From Zanthoxylum bungeanum (lineage: Eukaryota > Streptophyta > Magnoliopsida > Sapindales > Rutaceae), in assembly GCA_019454045.1 (NCBI GenBank), contig SKCR01017742.1, positions 62,001 to 126,000 on the forward strand: a DNA stretch of 64,000 nt, read 5' to 3'. The notes beneath the pieces were generated by a model. The model ran no database searches. It was given only the letters and a program-made list of their open reading frames with translations, and was not told the DNA's origin. The translations under genes were made by a program, and so were the position numbers. Shown here piece after piece: positions 35,494 to 48,600 of the stretch; within the stretch, counting starts at the first letter, position 1; the number at the start of each line of letters is the position of its first letter.

Positions 35494-37220
35494 TATCAGA
35501 ATCCACGAACGGTTTAATAAGATATGAGATAATATTAATCCACGAACGGTTTAATCATTAAATATTCGTAGTCGTAGTATTAACGAGACTGGACATCGAT
35601 AATGTGGAATAGACTAGTATTACACTTGTGCGAGTTATGGAAGTTAACGACATAGTTCTCATATATTTAAGTATTGGATACATATGCAAGTTTGATAGGA
35701 GATTATGTTAGTCGTTGGACCAGGAATAGCTTCGCTCTGGATAGACCACTCGGAATCCCATTGGTAGTATTACTATGTGTCTTTGGGAATCCTAATCAGG
35801 ATAGGTGTGTGTGGTATTAACCTGAGACTTGCATCGCTAATACTTGCGACAATCAGTATATTTTGGTTTTGGTCGTCCGGAACTTTAACAGGTTCTGTGT
35901 ACGCCTCTTCTGGGTATACTGAGAATCGTAGCGCGTATGGGTGTGATGTCAAGATGGGAGTATCACTTCAATCATATGGAGATGATGATCACACAGGGAT
36001 ACGAAATTAGTACTCTTAAATGCTGCAGCTATCGGGATAATATGACTAGGTCATGATTATCCGATTACAGAGACTAGTTGCTAGTGATCCGATATATGCT
36101 TTGTACGGGGTAGACACAATTTATACCCTAGGCCTAACATGTGACATCCGATACTGGATCGTATTACGCAATACATTGTATATTTGCATGATATAGATTA
36201 TATATTCTTCGTTGAATATTTCTGGAGAATTGGGTAGGCACGATGCTTTGCTAGAAGCCAACCATGTCTTATAAATCGGTGAGAACGTGGTACGCGGTAT
36301 GCACTTGTTGGATATTCTGACAACCGTATTTACTACCAAAATATCCAGGGATCTCTTGGGTCGCTTCCCAAAGATTGACCGATAACATTTGACTCGAACA
36401 TAATTAATCTGGGATTAATTATGAGAGAGAAAATTAATCTGGGATTAATTACGGCAATAATTTATCTGGGATTTAAATTCATCTAGAAAAGAGAACGTGA
36501 TTAATTTAGAATTAATCAATTAAATAATATATTGGATATATTAATAGAAATTCGATTTCAATGCGGAATTAAAATTAGATTTTAATTCGGGCAAACGAAT
36601 TAATTTGGAATTAATTCGTAAGCGACTTTCGTAATAATTTTGCTAGGCATTATTATTTAATTAAATTGGTTTTAATTGTGTCAAAACGGAAAATTCGTTT
36701 AATCAGATTAAACGAACCCGAGCCCAAATGTGTTGTGTAAGACAACTTGAATTTTAAATTTAAAGTGGTGGGACCCACTAACTTACATCACTAGTCATTA
36801 GTTGATGGAAGTGGTTGGATGTATTTAATGCATTATTTCTTCCAACACAATTAGTTTGCTTTTTGGAAAAGATATACACAACTTTGGAAGTCAACTTTGG
36901 AATTAGTTTTTTGGAAAAACAAAATATCAAAAACTATATCTCCTCCTCTACCTCATTGCCGTGAGTTCTTCTTCTCCAAAGAAAATTTTGTTTGAAAAGT
37001 TTCAATTAGTTAGCACTTAAAGGAGTCTTGCGAGGTGATAGGGAAACTTACCCTTAAGTTTGGAATTCATTTTCCAAGCTTGGAGCTTCCAACATATAAA
37101 AAAAGATTTTGAAATCCAACTTCTCATCCGCTCAATGTAAGTTAATTCTGTAACTTATCATGATTTTATTCACACTAGAACCATGTTTAGAATCCTTGGG
37201 ATGTCATGAACAAACTAAGA
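35494..37220 (+). repeat. Truncated 5' LTR of copia B, copy 1
   Basis: Matches B's 3' LTR from about 150 bp after its start to its end; the first part is replaced by minisatellite and a short repeated CCACGAACGGTTTAA. Ends CAAACTAAGA at 37220, where the 3' LTR has CAAACTAACA, so the terminal CA has mutated. Directly followed by the PBS. Confidence 0.88.
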
Positions 37221-39276
37221 ATGGTATCAGAGCCACCTAAACTTGATTTAAAATCTAGGGTTCTAAACTTTATTTGGGGATTTTATGCTTGGAGTATGAA
37301 AATTCGAAATTGGTTATTTGGTTATGCTTGGATGATGGTAACTTAGAGTTATACATCAATGATTTTTGAAAAATTGATTGGATCTATTTTTCCTCTAATT
37401 CCATGTCTTGGCTGAATCTATACCCTTGGAGCTCTCATGGTGATTTTTTGAAATTAGACTATTGGATGAGTTTAAAGCATGAAATGAATGTTAATTGTTG
37501 GTTTAATTGGATTGAAATCAAAATTGAATGTTGTTTCATGTGATTGTTGTGGGATGAAGCATGTTGGAATGGATTGATTTTGCCTCAATTTTATGTTGGA
37601 CATGAATTTGAGAATTAAAGTATGTTTAATTAGATTAATTGATGTTTTGGAAATATTAGATTAATCAAATAATTATGGTAATTGCACTTTAATTGGATTA
37701 ATATGTAATTTGGAATAATATATTAATTTAATTTGTTGTATTTGGGCTAATGGGCTTGGTTGGGCCAATAATGGTTTTGGACAATTGGGTTGGACATGAT
37801 TGGGCCTAAAACCATTTCCATAAAGTCCAAATATGATTATTGGGCCTTTAATAATTTAATTGGGCCTAATTGGCCTAAATTGATTTTGTGGCATATGGTG
37901 ATTCCTAACTTGGGCCTCGGCATCTTGGGTTGGATCCATAATGGCCAAAGCCCATGCCTAAAGAATTAATTGAAAGCTCATTGGACTTTAATTGAATTGG
38001 CATTGGATGCTAATTGGGCCTTTGAGACCCAACTGGATTGGATTTGGAATCCAAGTCTAAAATGCACTATTAAAAGTGTAATTATTTAATTTGGAATTAA
38101 TATGAATTAGTATTGGATACAATTTAAATTGGATTTAAAATTGTAGTTCGATATAATTCAAGAATACGTACTTTGAGTATTTATTCTTAAACGAGTTGGA
38201 CTCGCACAAATCAAATCGTTGTATGAACATTGGATGGTCATTAATCAAAGATTAATTAAATGGATTATTATTGATTGACAGCATGCTTTGTGTGAATACT
38301 GGATGTATTTGTATGAATAATGTATATCGGATGAATATTAGTTGGGTGGAGGCAATTTTGGAAATTGTTGTAAGTATGGTACTTATTTATTAAATTGGAC
38401 CTGCGTGTCCAGCCTTTCACCTCCTTATCTCTTTTTATTTCTCTTCTCACTGATTCCCCTCAATGCACATGAGGTTTCTTTATGTATTATGTAATTGAGT
38501 AGAAGAATGTAAAGTGCTAGTGGGAGAGAGGAAAGAGAGAGTGATTTGTTCGAGGAATAAATTGTATTATATATCCATCCGCATATTATTATTAATTTAT
38601 TCGCACCTTATTATTCTTTTAGAATGCATGTTTAAGAATGTATGATGAGACCTAATCAAAGATAATAAATTGGTTGCCAATTTACGAGAAAAACCATCAC
38701 TTTAATATTAAGCGTTTTTCCTTCCATTGAGTGGTTCTTTCTCAAGATCCAAGATTGGCTTTGATTTGTTGGCCAAAGTCAATATCATTTTCCAACGTGG
38801 ATGTGTTTGAACTACAAAGGTTTTGTTATATATCGCATGTCTTGGGCAGTTGTGACTTGTTGGCCAAAGTCAAGGTCACTTCTTGTTCATCGACATAGAT
38901 TACGAAGCTTTCCCACTGTCAATGGGTCACGCTTAACTGGAATCATTAAGCTTGTTGAGCCAAAGCCAAGGCTTAGTTGATTCAGAGGAAAAAGTTCGGA
39001 TGATATATTGGATATATGTTTTGGACTTGCAGGTCCACCTACCGGATCTAGGAATTGGATGGGATCCAATTGATCTTAAAGATCTACCTAGTTAAGTTTC
39101 ATACAGCTTGTTGGCCAAAGTCAAGGTTGTGTGTTATTTAACGGGATCCTAGCCCAGGGTTTCCCGAGTACTCAACAGAGGGTTAAAGGCTCGCCGAAAA
39201 ATAGTGGGAGGCCAGTATTAAATTTGTAATTTTGTTTAATACTTGCTAATAAACGCTCTTTTAATTATTATATCTC

Positions 39277-39314
<38 letters not shown>

Positions 39315-39468
39315 TTGGACTAATATTGTTTTATTACTTTCTATGAACAATTAGACTGTACAAGACACTACTCCATTTGTAGTTGGTTATATAGTTGGAC
39401 TATAGTAACCATTACATTTTGAGTGTACCCAAAATCGTTGATTGAATAGTTGGACTATTGCAATCGAG
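37221..39468 (+). other. Leader of copia B, copy 1, with PBS
   Basis: PBS TGGTATCAGAGCC at 37222-37234 is a full match to the tRNA-iMet complement common in plant copia. The leader has the palindromic motif at 38769-38783, 38860-38874 and 39111-39125, a (TA)n tract at 39279-39311, and four hairpins at 39308-39326, 39347-39359, 39385-39410 and 39440-39465. The last ends 3 bp before the gag ATG. No coding frame seen. Confidence 0.85.
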
Positions 39469-41587
39469 ATGGCTGGAAAGATTGGAGTTAGAGACATAAT
39501 CATGGGCAAAAATGTCTTTAACGGCGCCAATTTTCCAGATTGGGAGATGAATCTCATGATTGTCCTGGGATCCTAGAAGTTGCTCTATGTTATAGACATA
39601 CCTCTCGGACCTGAGCCCGGAAATGAGCGGGTAGTTGATCATGAGCTTTGGAAGACTCGTCGAGATGATAACTTTACCGCTCAATCCGTCATGCTTGCCG
39701 CAATGACCCCTCAATTTCATCGTCAAAACAAAGGATTGGATCCTTACAATTTGATGTTGAAATTGAAAGACATTTACAGATCTAACCTTATATCTCAGAA
39801 GTACGAATTGCAAAAAAGTTCTTCCGCTCGCGTATGTCAGAGGGTACATCTGTCGAGCACTATGTGTCGCAGATGATTGCTGACATCAAACAGCTAGGTC
39901 AGCTATGGATATCCTTCGAGGCTGAGACTTCTATATATTTGATCTTACAGTCTTTTCCCGACTGCTAGGGCGGGTTCATCATGAACTACAATATGATGAA
40001 CCAAGAAAAGACTATTGGAGAGTTGATGGCGATGCTGAAAGAAGTAGAGCCAGAGCTTCTGAAGGGCAAGAAGCGCGAGGCGCATCTTACTTTGACATCT
40101 CAGAAGGCCAAGGCTTGGCCGAAGGCTTCTGGAGGAGTGAAGAAGAAGAAGAAGAAAAAAGGCAAGGTAAAATCATCGAAGTCTTCTGGGAAGACTAAGG
40201 ACAAATCCCAAGATGTCTGCCTACACGTGGCAAACGGGGTCACTGAAAGCTTGACTGCCGTGAGTACAAGGTAGAGTTGAAGAAAGCGAGGGCGGGACAG
40301 GCTCCGGCTTCAGGTATGTTTTGTTATTGAAATAAACATGTCCACTACTGGTTTAAAAAATTGGATTTTTGATTCTGGATGTGGTACTCATATATGTACT
40401 GATGTGCAGGATCTGCAGAATAGCAGAAGACTGGCTTCAGGAGAGATCGACCTCCGAGTCGGAAATGGGACAAGAGTCACCGTTTTGGCCGTTGGCACCT
40501 ATATTTTGAATTTTCCCTCGAAGCATGTACTTAATTTAGGAGACTATTATTTTGTACCTAGTTTGACTAATATCATATCTGTATCTTTTTTAACCCGATG
40601 TGGGTATACTTTTGTATTCCAGAACACTGAGTGTTTTGTATATAAAGCAGATGTTTTGATATGTACAGCTGATGTTAATAATGGTCTTTATATTTTGAAT
40701 ATTAATGAATCTCAAACATATAACATGACAAACAAAAGGCTCAAATTGAGTAACACAGATGAAACTTATCTGTGGCATTTTCGTCTGGGACATAATAACA
40801 AGACTCGTATATCCACACTTTCGAAGAGTGGATACTTGGACGGATTTGATCCTAATTCATATGACGTCTACGAATCCTGTTTATTAGGCAAAATGCCTAA
40901 AACACCTTTTAGTGGTAAGGGTGTACGTGCCGCCGAAATGTTAGCCCTCATTCATAGTAACGTATGTGGGCACATGTCTAGCCAGGCTAGAGGTGGATAT
41001 GAATACTTCGTAACCTTTATGGATGATGCATCGCGTTATGGTTATGTATCTTATGAGACACTAGTCGGAAAATTTTGAGAAATTCAAAGAGTTTTGACAC
41101 GAAATAGAAAAACAGACCTGTAAAAGTATTAAAACATTATGGTCAGACCGTGGTGGAGAATACTTGAGCAATGAGTTTCTCGATTACTTGAAAGAATATG
41201 GTATTCTTTCACAGTGGACTCCTCCCGGAACACCTCAATTGAACGGTGTGTTCGAACGGAGAAACCGAACTTTGTTGGACATGGAAAGGTTTATGATGAG
41301 TCGCACTGAGCTACCAATTTCCTTCTGGGGATACACATTGAATATTGCAATACTTATTTTGAATAAGGTTCCTTCAAAGTCTGTTGGACAGACTCCATAT
41401 GAAATATAGACAGGAAAGAAACCGGGTTTCTCATTCCTGAAGATTTGGGGATGCTGGGCATATGTTAAACATTTGGATGGTACAAAACTAGAACCCAAAT
41501 CGGATAAGAGCCTATTTGTAGGTTATCCTAGGGAAACCAAAGGGTATTACTTCTACAACCCATAAGAGAACAATATATTTATTGCTC
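39469..41587 (+). pseudogene. Broken gag-protease-integrase of copia B, copy 1
   Basis: ATG at 39469. Stops near 39574 and 39966 lie in gag. The zinc knuckle region (about 40217-40260) is frameshifted by one base relative to copy 2. The protease active site FDSGCGTHIC is intact in the open stretch 40338-41078, which also contains the pre-integrase HFRLGHNNKTRIS. The integrase core has N in place of the first catalytic Asp (HSNVCG) and a frameshift near 41050. It keeps D (SDRGGEY) and E (GVFERRN). The copy ends at 41587 before RT. Confidence 0.9.
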
Positions 41588-41696
41588 ACCGCCAGAGTGC
41601 CATACCCGGCAAGACTAATTCTGATAAATATGGGGGCCTCACCGCCAGAGTGCCATACCCGGCAAGATTGATATTGATGCTAACATGGGTCAATAT

Positions 41697-43419
41697 CAGA
41701 ATCCACGAACGGTTTAATAAGATATGAGATAATATTAATCCACGAACGGTTTAATCATTAAATATTCGTAGTCGTAGTATTAAACGACTGGACATCGATA
41801 ATGTGGAATAGACTAGTATTACACTTGTGCGAGTTATGGAAGTTAACGACATAGTTCTCATATATTTAAGTATTGGATACATATGCAAGTTTGATAGGAG
41901 ATTATGTTAGTCGTTGGACCAGGAATAGCTTCGCTCTGGATAGACCACTCGGAATCCCATTGGTAGTATTACTATGTGTCTTTGGGAATCCTAATCAGGA
42001 TAGGTGTGTGTGGTATTAACCTGAGACTTGCATCGCTAATACTTGCGACAATCAGTATATTTTGGTTTTGGTCGTCCGGAACTTTAACAGGTTCTGTGTA
42101 CGCCTCTTCTGGGTATACTGAGAATCGTAGCGTATTGGGTGTGATGTCAAGATGGGAGTATCACTTCAATCATATGGAGATGATGATCACACAGGGATAC
42201 GAAATTAGTACTCTTAAATGCTGCAGCTATCGGGATAATATGACTAGGTCATGATTATCCGATTACAGAGACTAGTTGCTAGTGATCCGATATATGCTTT
42301 GTACGGGGTAGACACAATTTATACCCTAGGCCTAACATGTGACATCCGATACTGGATCGTATTACGCAATACATTGTATATTATGCATGATATAGATTAT
42401 ATATTCTTCGTTGAATATTTCTGGAGAATTGGGTAGGCACGATGCTTTGCTAGAAGCCAACCATGTCTTATAAATCGGTGAGAATGTGGTACGCGGTATG
42501 CACTTGTTGGATATTCTGACAACCGTATTTACTACCAAAATATCCAGGGATCTCTTGGGTCGCTTCCCAAAGATTGACCGATAACATTTGACTCGAACAT
42601 AATTAATCTGGGATTAATTATGAGAGAGAAAATTAATCTGGGATTAATTACGGCAATAATTTATCTGGGATTTAAATTCATCTAGAAAAGAGAACGTGAT
42701 TAATTTAGAATTAATCAATTAAATAATATATGGATATATTAATAGAAATTCGATTTCAATGCGGAATTAAAATTAGATTTTAATTCGGGCAAACGAATTA
42801 ATTTGGAATTAATTCGTAAGCGACTTTCGTAATAATTTTGCTAGGCATTATTATTTAATTAAATTGGTTTTAATTGTGTCAAAACGGAAAATTCGTTTAA
42901 TCAGATTAAACGAACCCGAGCCCAAAATGTGTTGTGTAAGACAACTTGAATTTTAAATTTAAAGTGGTGGGACCCACTAACTTACATCACTAGTCATTAG
43001 TTGATGGAAGTGGTTGGATGTATTTAATGCATTATTTCTTCCAACACAATTAGTTTGCTTTTTGGAAAAGATATACACAACTTTGGAAGTCAACTTTGGA
43101 ATTAGTTTTTTGGAAAAACAAAATATCAAAAACTATATCTTCCTCTCTACCTCATTGCCGTGAGTTCTTCTTCTCCAAAGAAAATTTTGTTTGAAAAGTT
43201 TCAATTAGTTAGCACTTAAAGGAGTCTTGCGAGGTGATAGGGAAACTTACCCTTAAGTTTGGAATTCATTTTCCAAGCTTGGAGCTTCCAACATATAAAA
43301 AAAGATTTTGAAATCCAACTTCTCATCCGCTCAATGTAAGTTAATTCTGTAACTTATCATGATTTTATTCACACTAGAACCATGTTTAGAATCCTTGGGA
43401 TGTCATGAACAAACTAAGA
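41697..43419 (+). repeat. Truncated 5' LTR of copia B, copy 2
   Basis: Same fragment as 35494-37220, with short indels. Compared with the 3' LTR (49626-51488) it has many scattered substitutions, so B is older than D. Confidence 0.88.
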
Positions 43420-45480
43420 ATGGTATCAGAGCCACCTAAACTTGATTTAAAATCTAGGGTTCTAAACTTTATTTGGGGATTTTATGCTTGGAGTATGAAA
43501 ATTCGAATTGGTTATTTGGTTATGCTTGGATGATGGTAACTTAGAGTTATACATCAATGATTTTTGAAAAATTAATTGGATCTATTTTTCCTCTAATTCC
43601 ATGTCTTGGCTGAATCTATACCCTTGGAGCTCTCATGGTGATTTTTTGAAATTAGACTATTGGATGAGTTTAAAGCATGAAATGAATGTTAATTGTTGGT
43701 TTAATTGGATTGAAATCAAAATTGAATGTTGTTTCATGTGATTGTTGTGGGATGAAGCATGTTGGAATGGATTGATTTTGCCTCAATTTTATGTTGGACA
43801 TGAATTTGAGAATTAAAGTATGTTTAATTAGATTAATTGATGTTTTGGAAATATTAGATTAATCAAATAATTATGGTAATTGCACTTTAATTGGATTAAT
43901 ATGTAATTTGGAATAATATATTAATTTATTTAATTTGTTGTATTTGGGCTAATGGGCTTGGTTGGGCCAATAATGGTTTTGGACAATTGGGTTGGACATG
44001 ATTGGGCCTAAAACCATTTCCATAAAGTCCAAATATGATTATTGGGCCTTTAATAATTTAATGGGCCTAATTGGCCTAAATTGATTTTGTGGCATATGGT
44101 GATTCCTAACTTGGGCCTCGGCATCTTGGGTTGGATCCATAATGGCCAAAGCCCATGCCTAAAGAATTAATTGAAAGCTCATTGGACTTTAATTGAATTG
44201 GCATTGGATGCTAATTGGGCCTTTGAGACCCAACTGGATTGGATTTGGAATCCAAGTCTAAAATGCACTATTAAAAGTGTAATTATTTAATTTGGAATTA
44301 AATATGAATTAGTATTGGATACAATTTAAATTGGATTTAAAATTGTAGTTCGATATAATTCAAGAATACGTACTTTGAGTATTTATTCTTAAACGAGTTG
44401 GACTCGCACAAATCAAATCGTTGTATGAACATTGGATGGTCATTAATCAAAGATTAATTAAATGGATTAGATTGATTGACAGCATGCTTTGTGTGAATAC
44501 TTGGATGTATTTGTATGAATAATGTATATCGGATGAATATTAGTTGGGTGGAGGCAATTTTGGAAATTGTTGTAAGTATGGTACTTATTTATTAAATTGG
44601 ACCTGCGTGTCCAGCCTTTCACCTCCTTATCTCTTTTTATTTCTCTTCTCACTGATTCCCCTCAATGCACATGAGGTTTCTTTATGTATTATGTAATTGA
44701 GTAGAAGAATGTAAAGTGCTAGTGGGAGAGAGGAAAGAGAGAGTGATTTGTTCGAGGAATAAATTGTATTATATATCCATCCGCATATTATTATTAATTT
44801 ATTCGCACCTTATTATTCTTTTAGAATGCATGTTTAAGAATGTATGATGAGACCTAATCAAAGATAATAAATTGGTTGCCAATTTACGAGAAAAACCATC
44901 ACTTTAATATTAAGCGTTTTTCCTTCCATTGAGTGGTTCTTTCTCAAGATCCAAGATTGGCTTTGATTTGTTGGCCAAAGTCAATATCATTTTCCAACGT
45001 GGATGTGTTTGAACTACAAAGGTTTTGTTATATATCGCATGTCTTGGGCAGTTGTGACTTGTTGGCCAAAGTCAAGGTCACTTCTTGTTCATCGACATAG
45101 ATTACGAAGCTTTCCCACTGTCAATGGGTCACGCTTAACTGGAATCATTAAGCTTGTTGAGCCAAAGCCAAGGCTTAGTTGATTCAGAGGAAAAAGTTCG
45201 GATGATATATTGGATATATGTTTTGGACTTGCAGGTCCACCTACCGGATCTAGGAATTGGATGGGATCCAATTGATCTTAAAGATCTACCTAGTTAAGTT
45301 TCATACAGCTTGTTGGCCAAAGTCAAGGTTGTGTGTTATTTAACGGGATCCTAGCCCAGGGTTTCCCGAGTACTCAACAGAGGGTTAAAGGCTCGCCGAA
45401 AAAATAGTGGGAGGCCAGTATTAAATTTGTAATTTTTGTTTAATACTTGCTAATAAACGCTCTTTTAATTATTATATCTC

Positions 45481-45518
<38 letters not shown>

Positions 45519-45671
45519 TTGGACTAATATGTTTTATTACTTTCTATGAACAATTAGACTGTACAAGACACTACTCCATTTGTAGTTGGTTATATAGTTG
45601 GACTATAGTAACCATTACATTTTGAGTGTACCCAAAATCGTTGATTGAATAGTTGGACTATTGCAATCGAG
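43420..45671 (+). other. Leader of copia B, copy 2, with PBS
   Basis: PBS TGGTATCAGAGCC at 43421-43433. Same palindromic motifs as copy 1. (TA)n at 45484-45515. Hairpins at 45512-45530, 45588-45613 and 45643-45668, plus the short one between. A segment at about 43940-44230 is rich in GGGCCTAATTGGGC-like words, also seen in the leaders of A, C and D. Confidence 0.85.
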
Positions 45672-48600
45672 ATGGCTGGAAGATTGAGTGAGTTAGAGAC
45701 ATAATCATGGGCAAAAATGTCTTTAACGGCGCCAATTTTCCAGATTGGAGATGAATCTCATGATTGTCCTGGGATCCTAGAATGCTCTATGTTATAGACA
45801 TACCTCTCGGACCTGAGCCCGGAAATGAGCGGGTAGTTGATCATGAGCTTTGGAAGACTCGTCGAGATGATAACTTTACCGCTCAATCCGTCATGCTTGC
45901 CGCAATGACCCCTCAATTTCATCGTCAAAACAAAGGATTGGATCCTTACAATTTGATGTTGAAATTGAAAGACATTTACAGATCTAACCTTATATCTCAG
46001 AAGTACGAATTGCAAAAGAAGTTCTTCCGCTCGCGTATGTCAGAGGGTACATCTGTCGAGCACTATGTGTCGCAGATGATTGCTGACATCAAACAGCTAG
46101 GTCAGCTATGGATATCCTTCGAGGCTGAGACTTCTATATATTTGATCTTACAGTCTTTTCCCGACTGCTAGGGCGGGTTCATCATGAACTACAATATGAT
46201 GAACCAAGAAAAGACTATTGGAGAGTTGATGGCGATGCTGAAAGAAGTAGAGCCAGAGCTTCTGAAGGGCAAGAAGCGCGAGGCGCATCTTACTTTGACA
46301 TCTCAGAAGGCCAAGGCTTGGCCGAAGGCTTCTGGAGGAGTGAAGAAGAAGAAGAAGAAAAAAGGCAAGGTAAAATCATCGAAGTCTTCTGGGAAGACTA
46401 AGGACAAATCCCAAGATGTCTGCCTACACTGTGGCAAACGGGGTCACTGAAAGCTTGACTGCCGTGAGTACAAGGTAGAGTTGAAGAAAGCGAGGGCGGG
46501 ACAGGCTCCGGCTTCAGGTATGTTTGTTATTGAAATAAACATGTCCACTACTGGTTTAAAAAATTGGATTTTTGATTCTGGATGTGGTACTCATATATGT
46601 ACTGATGTGCAGGATCTGCAGAATAGCAGAAGACTGGCTTCAGGAGAGATCGACCTCCGAGTCGGAAATGGGACAAGAGTCACCGTTTTGGCCGTTGGCA
46701 CCTATATTTTGAATTTTCCCTCGAAGCATGTACTTAATTTAGGAGACTATTATTTTGTACCTAGTTTGACTAGGAATATCATATCTGTATCTTTTTTAAC
46801 CCGATGTGGGTATACTTTTGTATTCCAGAACACTGAGTGTTTTGTATATAAAGCAGATGTTTTGATATGTACAGCTGATGTTAATAATGGTCTTTATATT
46901 TTGAATATTAATGAATCTCAAACATATAACATGACAAACAAAAGGCTCAAATTGAGTAACACAGATGAAACTTATCTGTGGCATTTTCGTCTGGGACATA
47001 ATAACAAGACTCGTATATCCACACTTTCGAAGAGTGGATACTTGGACGGATTTGATCCTAATTCATATGACGTCTACGAATCCTGTTTATTAGGCAAAAT
47101 GCCTAAAACACCTTTTAGTGGTAAGGGTGTACGTGCCGCCGAAATGTTAGCCCTCATTCATAGTAACGTATGTGGGCACATGTCTAGCCAGGCTAGAGGT
47201 GGATATGAATACTTCGTAACCTTTATGGATGATGCATCGCGTTATGGTTATGTGTATCTTATGAGACACTAGTCGGAAAATTTTGAGAAATTCAAAGAGT
47301 TTTGACACGAAATAGAAAAACAGACCTGTAAAAGTATTAAAACATTATGGTCAGACCGTGGTGGAGAATACTTGAGCAATGAGTTTCTCGATTACTTGAA
47401 AGAATATGGTATTCTTTCACAGTGGACTCCTCCCGGAACACCTCAATTGAACGGTGTGTTCGAACGGAGAAACCGAACTTTGTTGGACATGGAAAGGTTT
47501 ATGATGAGTCGCACTGAGCTACCAATTTCCTTCTGGGGATACACATTGAATATTGCAATACTTATTTTGAATAAGGTTCCTTCAAAGTCTGTTGGACAGA
47601 CTCCATATGAAATATAGACAGGAAAGAAACCGGGTTTCTCATTCCTGAAGATTTGGGGATGCTGGGCATATGTTAAACATTTGGATGGTACAAAACTAGA
47701 ACCCAAATCGGATAAGAGCCTATTTGTAGGTTATCCTAGGGAAACCAAAGGGTATTACTTCTACAACCCATAAGAGAACAATATATTTATTGCTCTTAAT
47801 GAGTTTTCCTCGAAAAGGAATTCATAGATGCAGAGACAAGTGGGAGGAAAGTAGAACTCGATGAAAATCGGAGTGATATTGTTCCTGGCACCGACCCCCT
47901 CTCGGAACACCAACAGTCCATCAGGGATAAGACTGTTCCATAATCTTCTAATACACAAGAACCGCGTAGGTCGGAGAGAGTCAGAAAATAACCTGAGAGG
48001 TATGGGTTTTTGATCTCACCTCATGTAGATATTAATCTTATTGAGGACAATGAGCCGGCTACGTATGAGGAAGCGATACAAGGTATCGACTTCGTTTTAT
48101 GGAAAGAGGCCATGAAGTCCTAAATGGATTCCATGTATACCAACAAGTTTGGACACTGGTTGATGCACCAGAAGGCGTTAAGCCTATTGGTTGTAAATGG
48201 GTCTTCAAGAAGAAGACATACATGGATGGCAACATAGAAACGTACAAAGCTAGGCTTGTAGCGAAAGGGTATCGTCAATGACATGGTGTCGATTACGAAG
48301 AAACCTTTTCACATGTTGTCATGATTAAATCCATTCGGATAATGCTTGTTATTGCTGCATATTTTGATTATGAAATATGGCAGATGGACGTCAAAACCGC
48401 TTTCCTTAACGGAAACCTTTTGGAGGATGTTTATATGCAACAGCCTGATGGTTTTGTAATGCCAAAACATGCAAACAAGGTTTGCAAGTTAAATCGATCC
48501 ATTTATGGATTGAAGCAAACATCGAGTTCTTGGAACCAATGTTTTGATGAGATCATAAAAGAATATTGTTTCATTCAAAACGAATATGATTCTTTTGTAT

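Larger units (their letters stand above)
35388..41587 (+). repeat. Tandem duplication of copia B, unit 1
   Basis: A unit of about 6.2 kb: end of the minisatellite, a 5'-truncated copia LTR, leader, gag, protease and integrase. It breaks at TTATTGCTC (41587), where minisatellite sequence begins again. Unit 2 (41588-47795) repeats all of it and then continues normally into the rest of pol. The offset between the units changes only from 6200 to 6208 bp along their length. The two broken ends share CTC. Confidence 0.9.
41588..47795 (+). repeat. Tandem duplication of copia B, unit 2
   Basis: Second copy of 35388-41587. Minisatellite start at 41588, truncated LTR, leader, gag to integrase. Differences from unit 1 are mainly one- or two-base length changes (for example near 45678, 45782, 46019, 46428, 46773, 47252), with hardly any substitutions seen. 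Confidence 0.9.

Noticed and set aside
37222..37234. tRNA-like sequence
   Set aside because: It is only the 13-base complement of the tRNA-iMet 3' end (PBS); no cloverleaf around it.
39279..39311. (TA)n tract as a possible origin or regulatory element
   Set aside because: A plain microsatellite in the B leader, duplicated at 45484-45515 with the rest of the unit.
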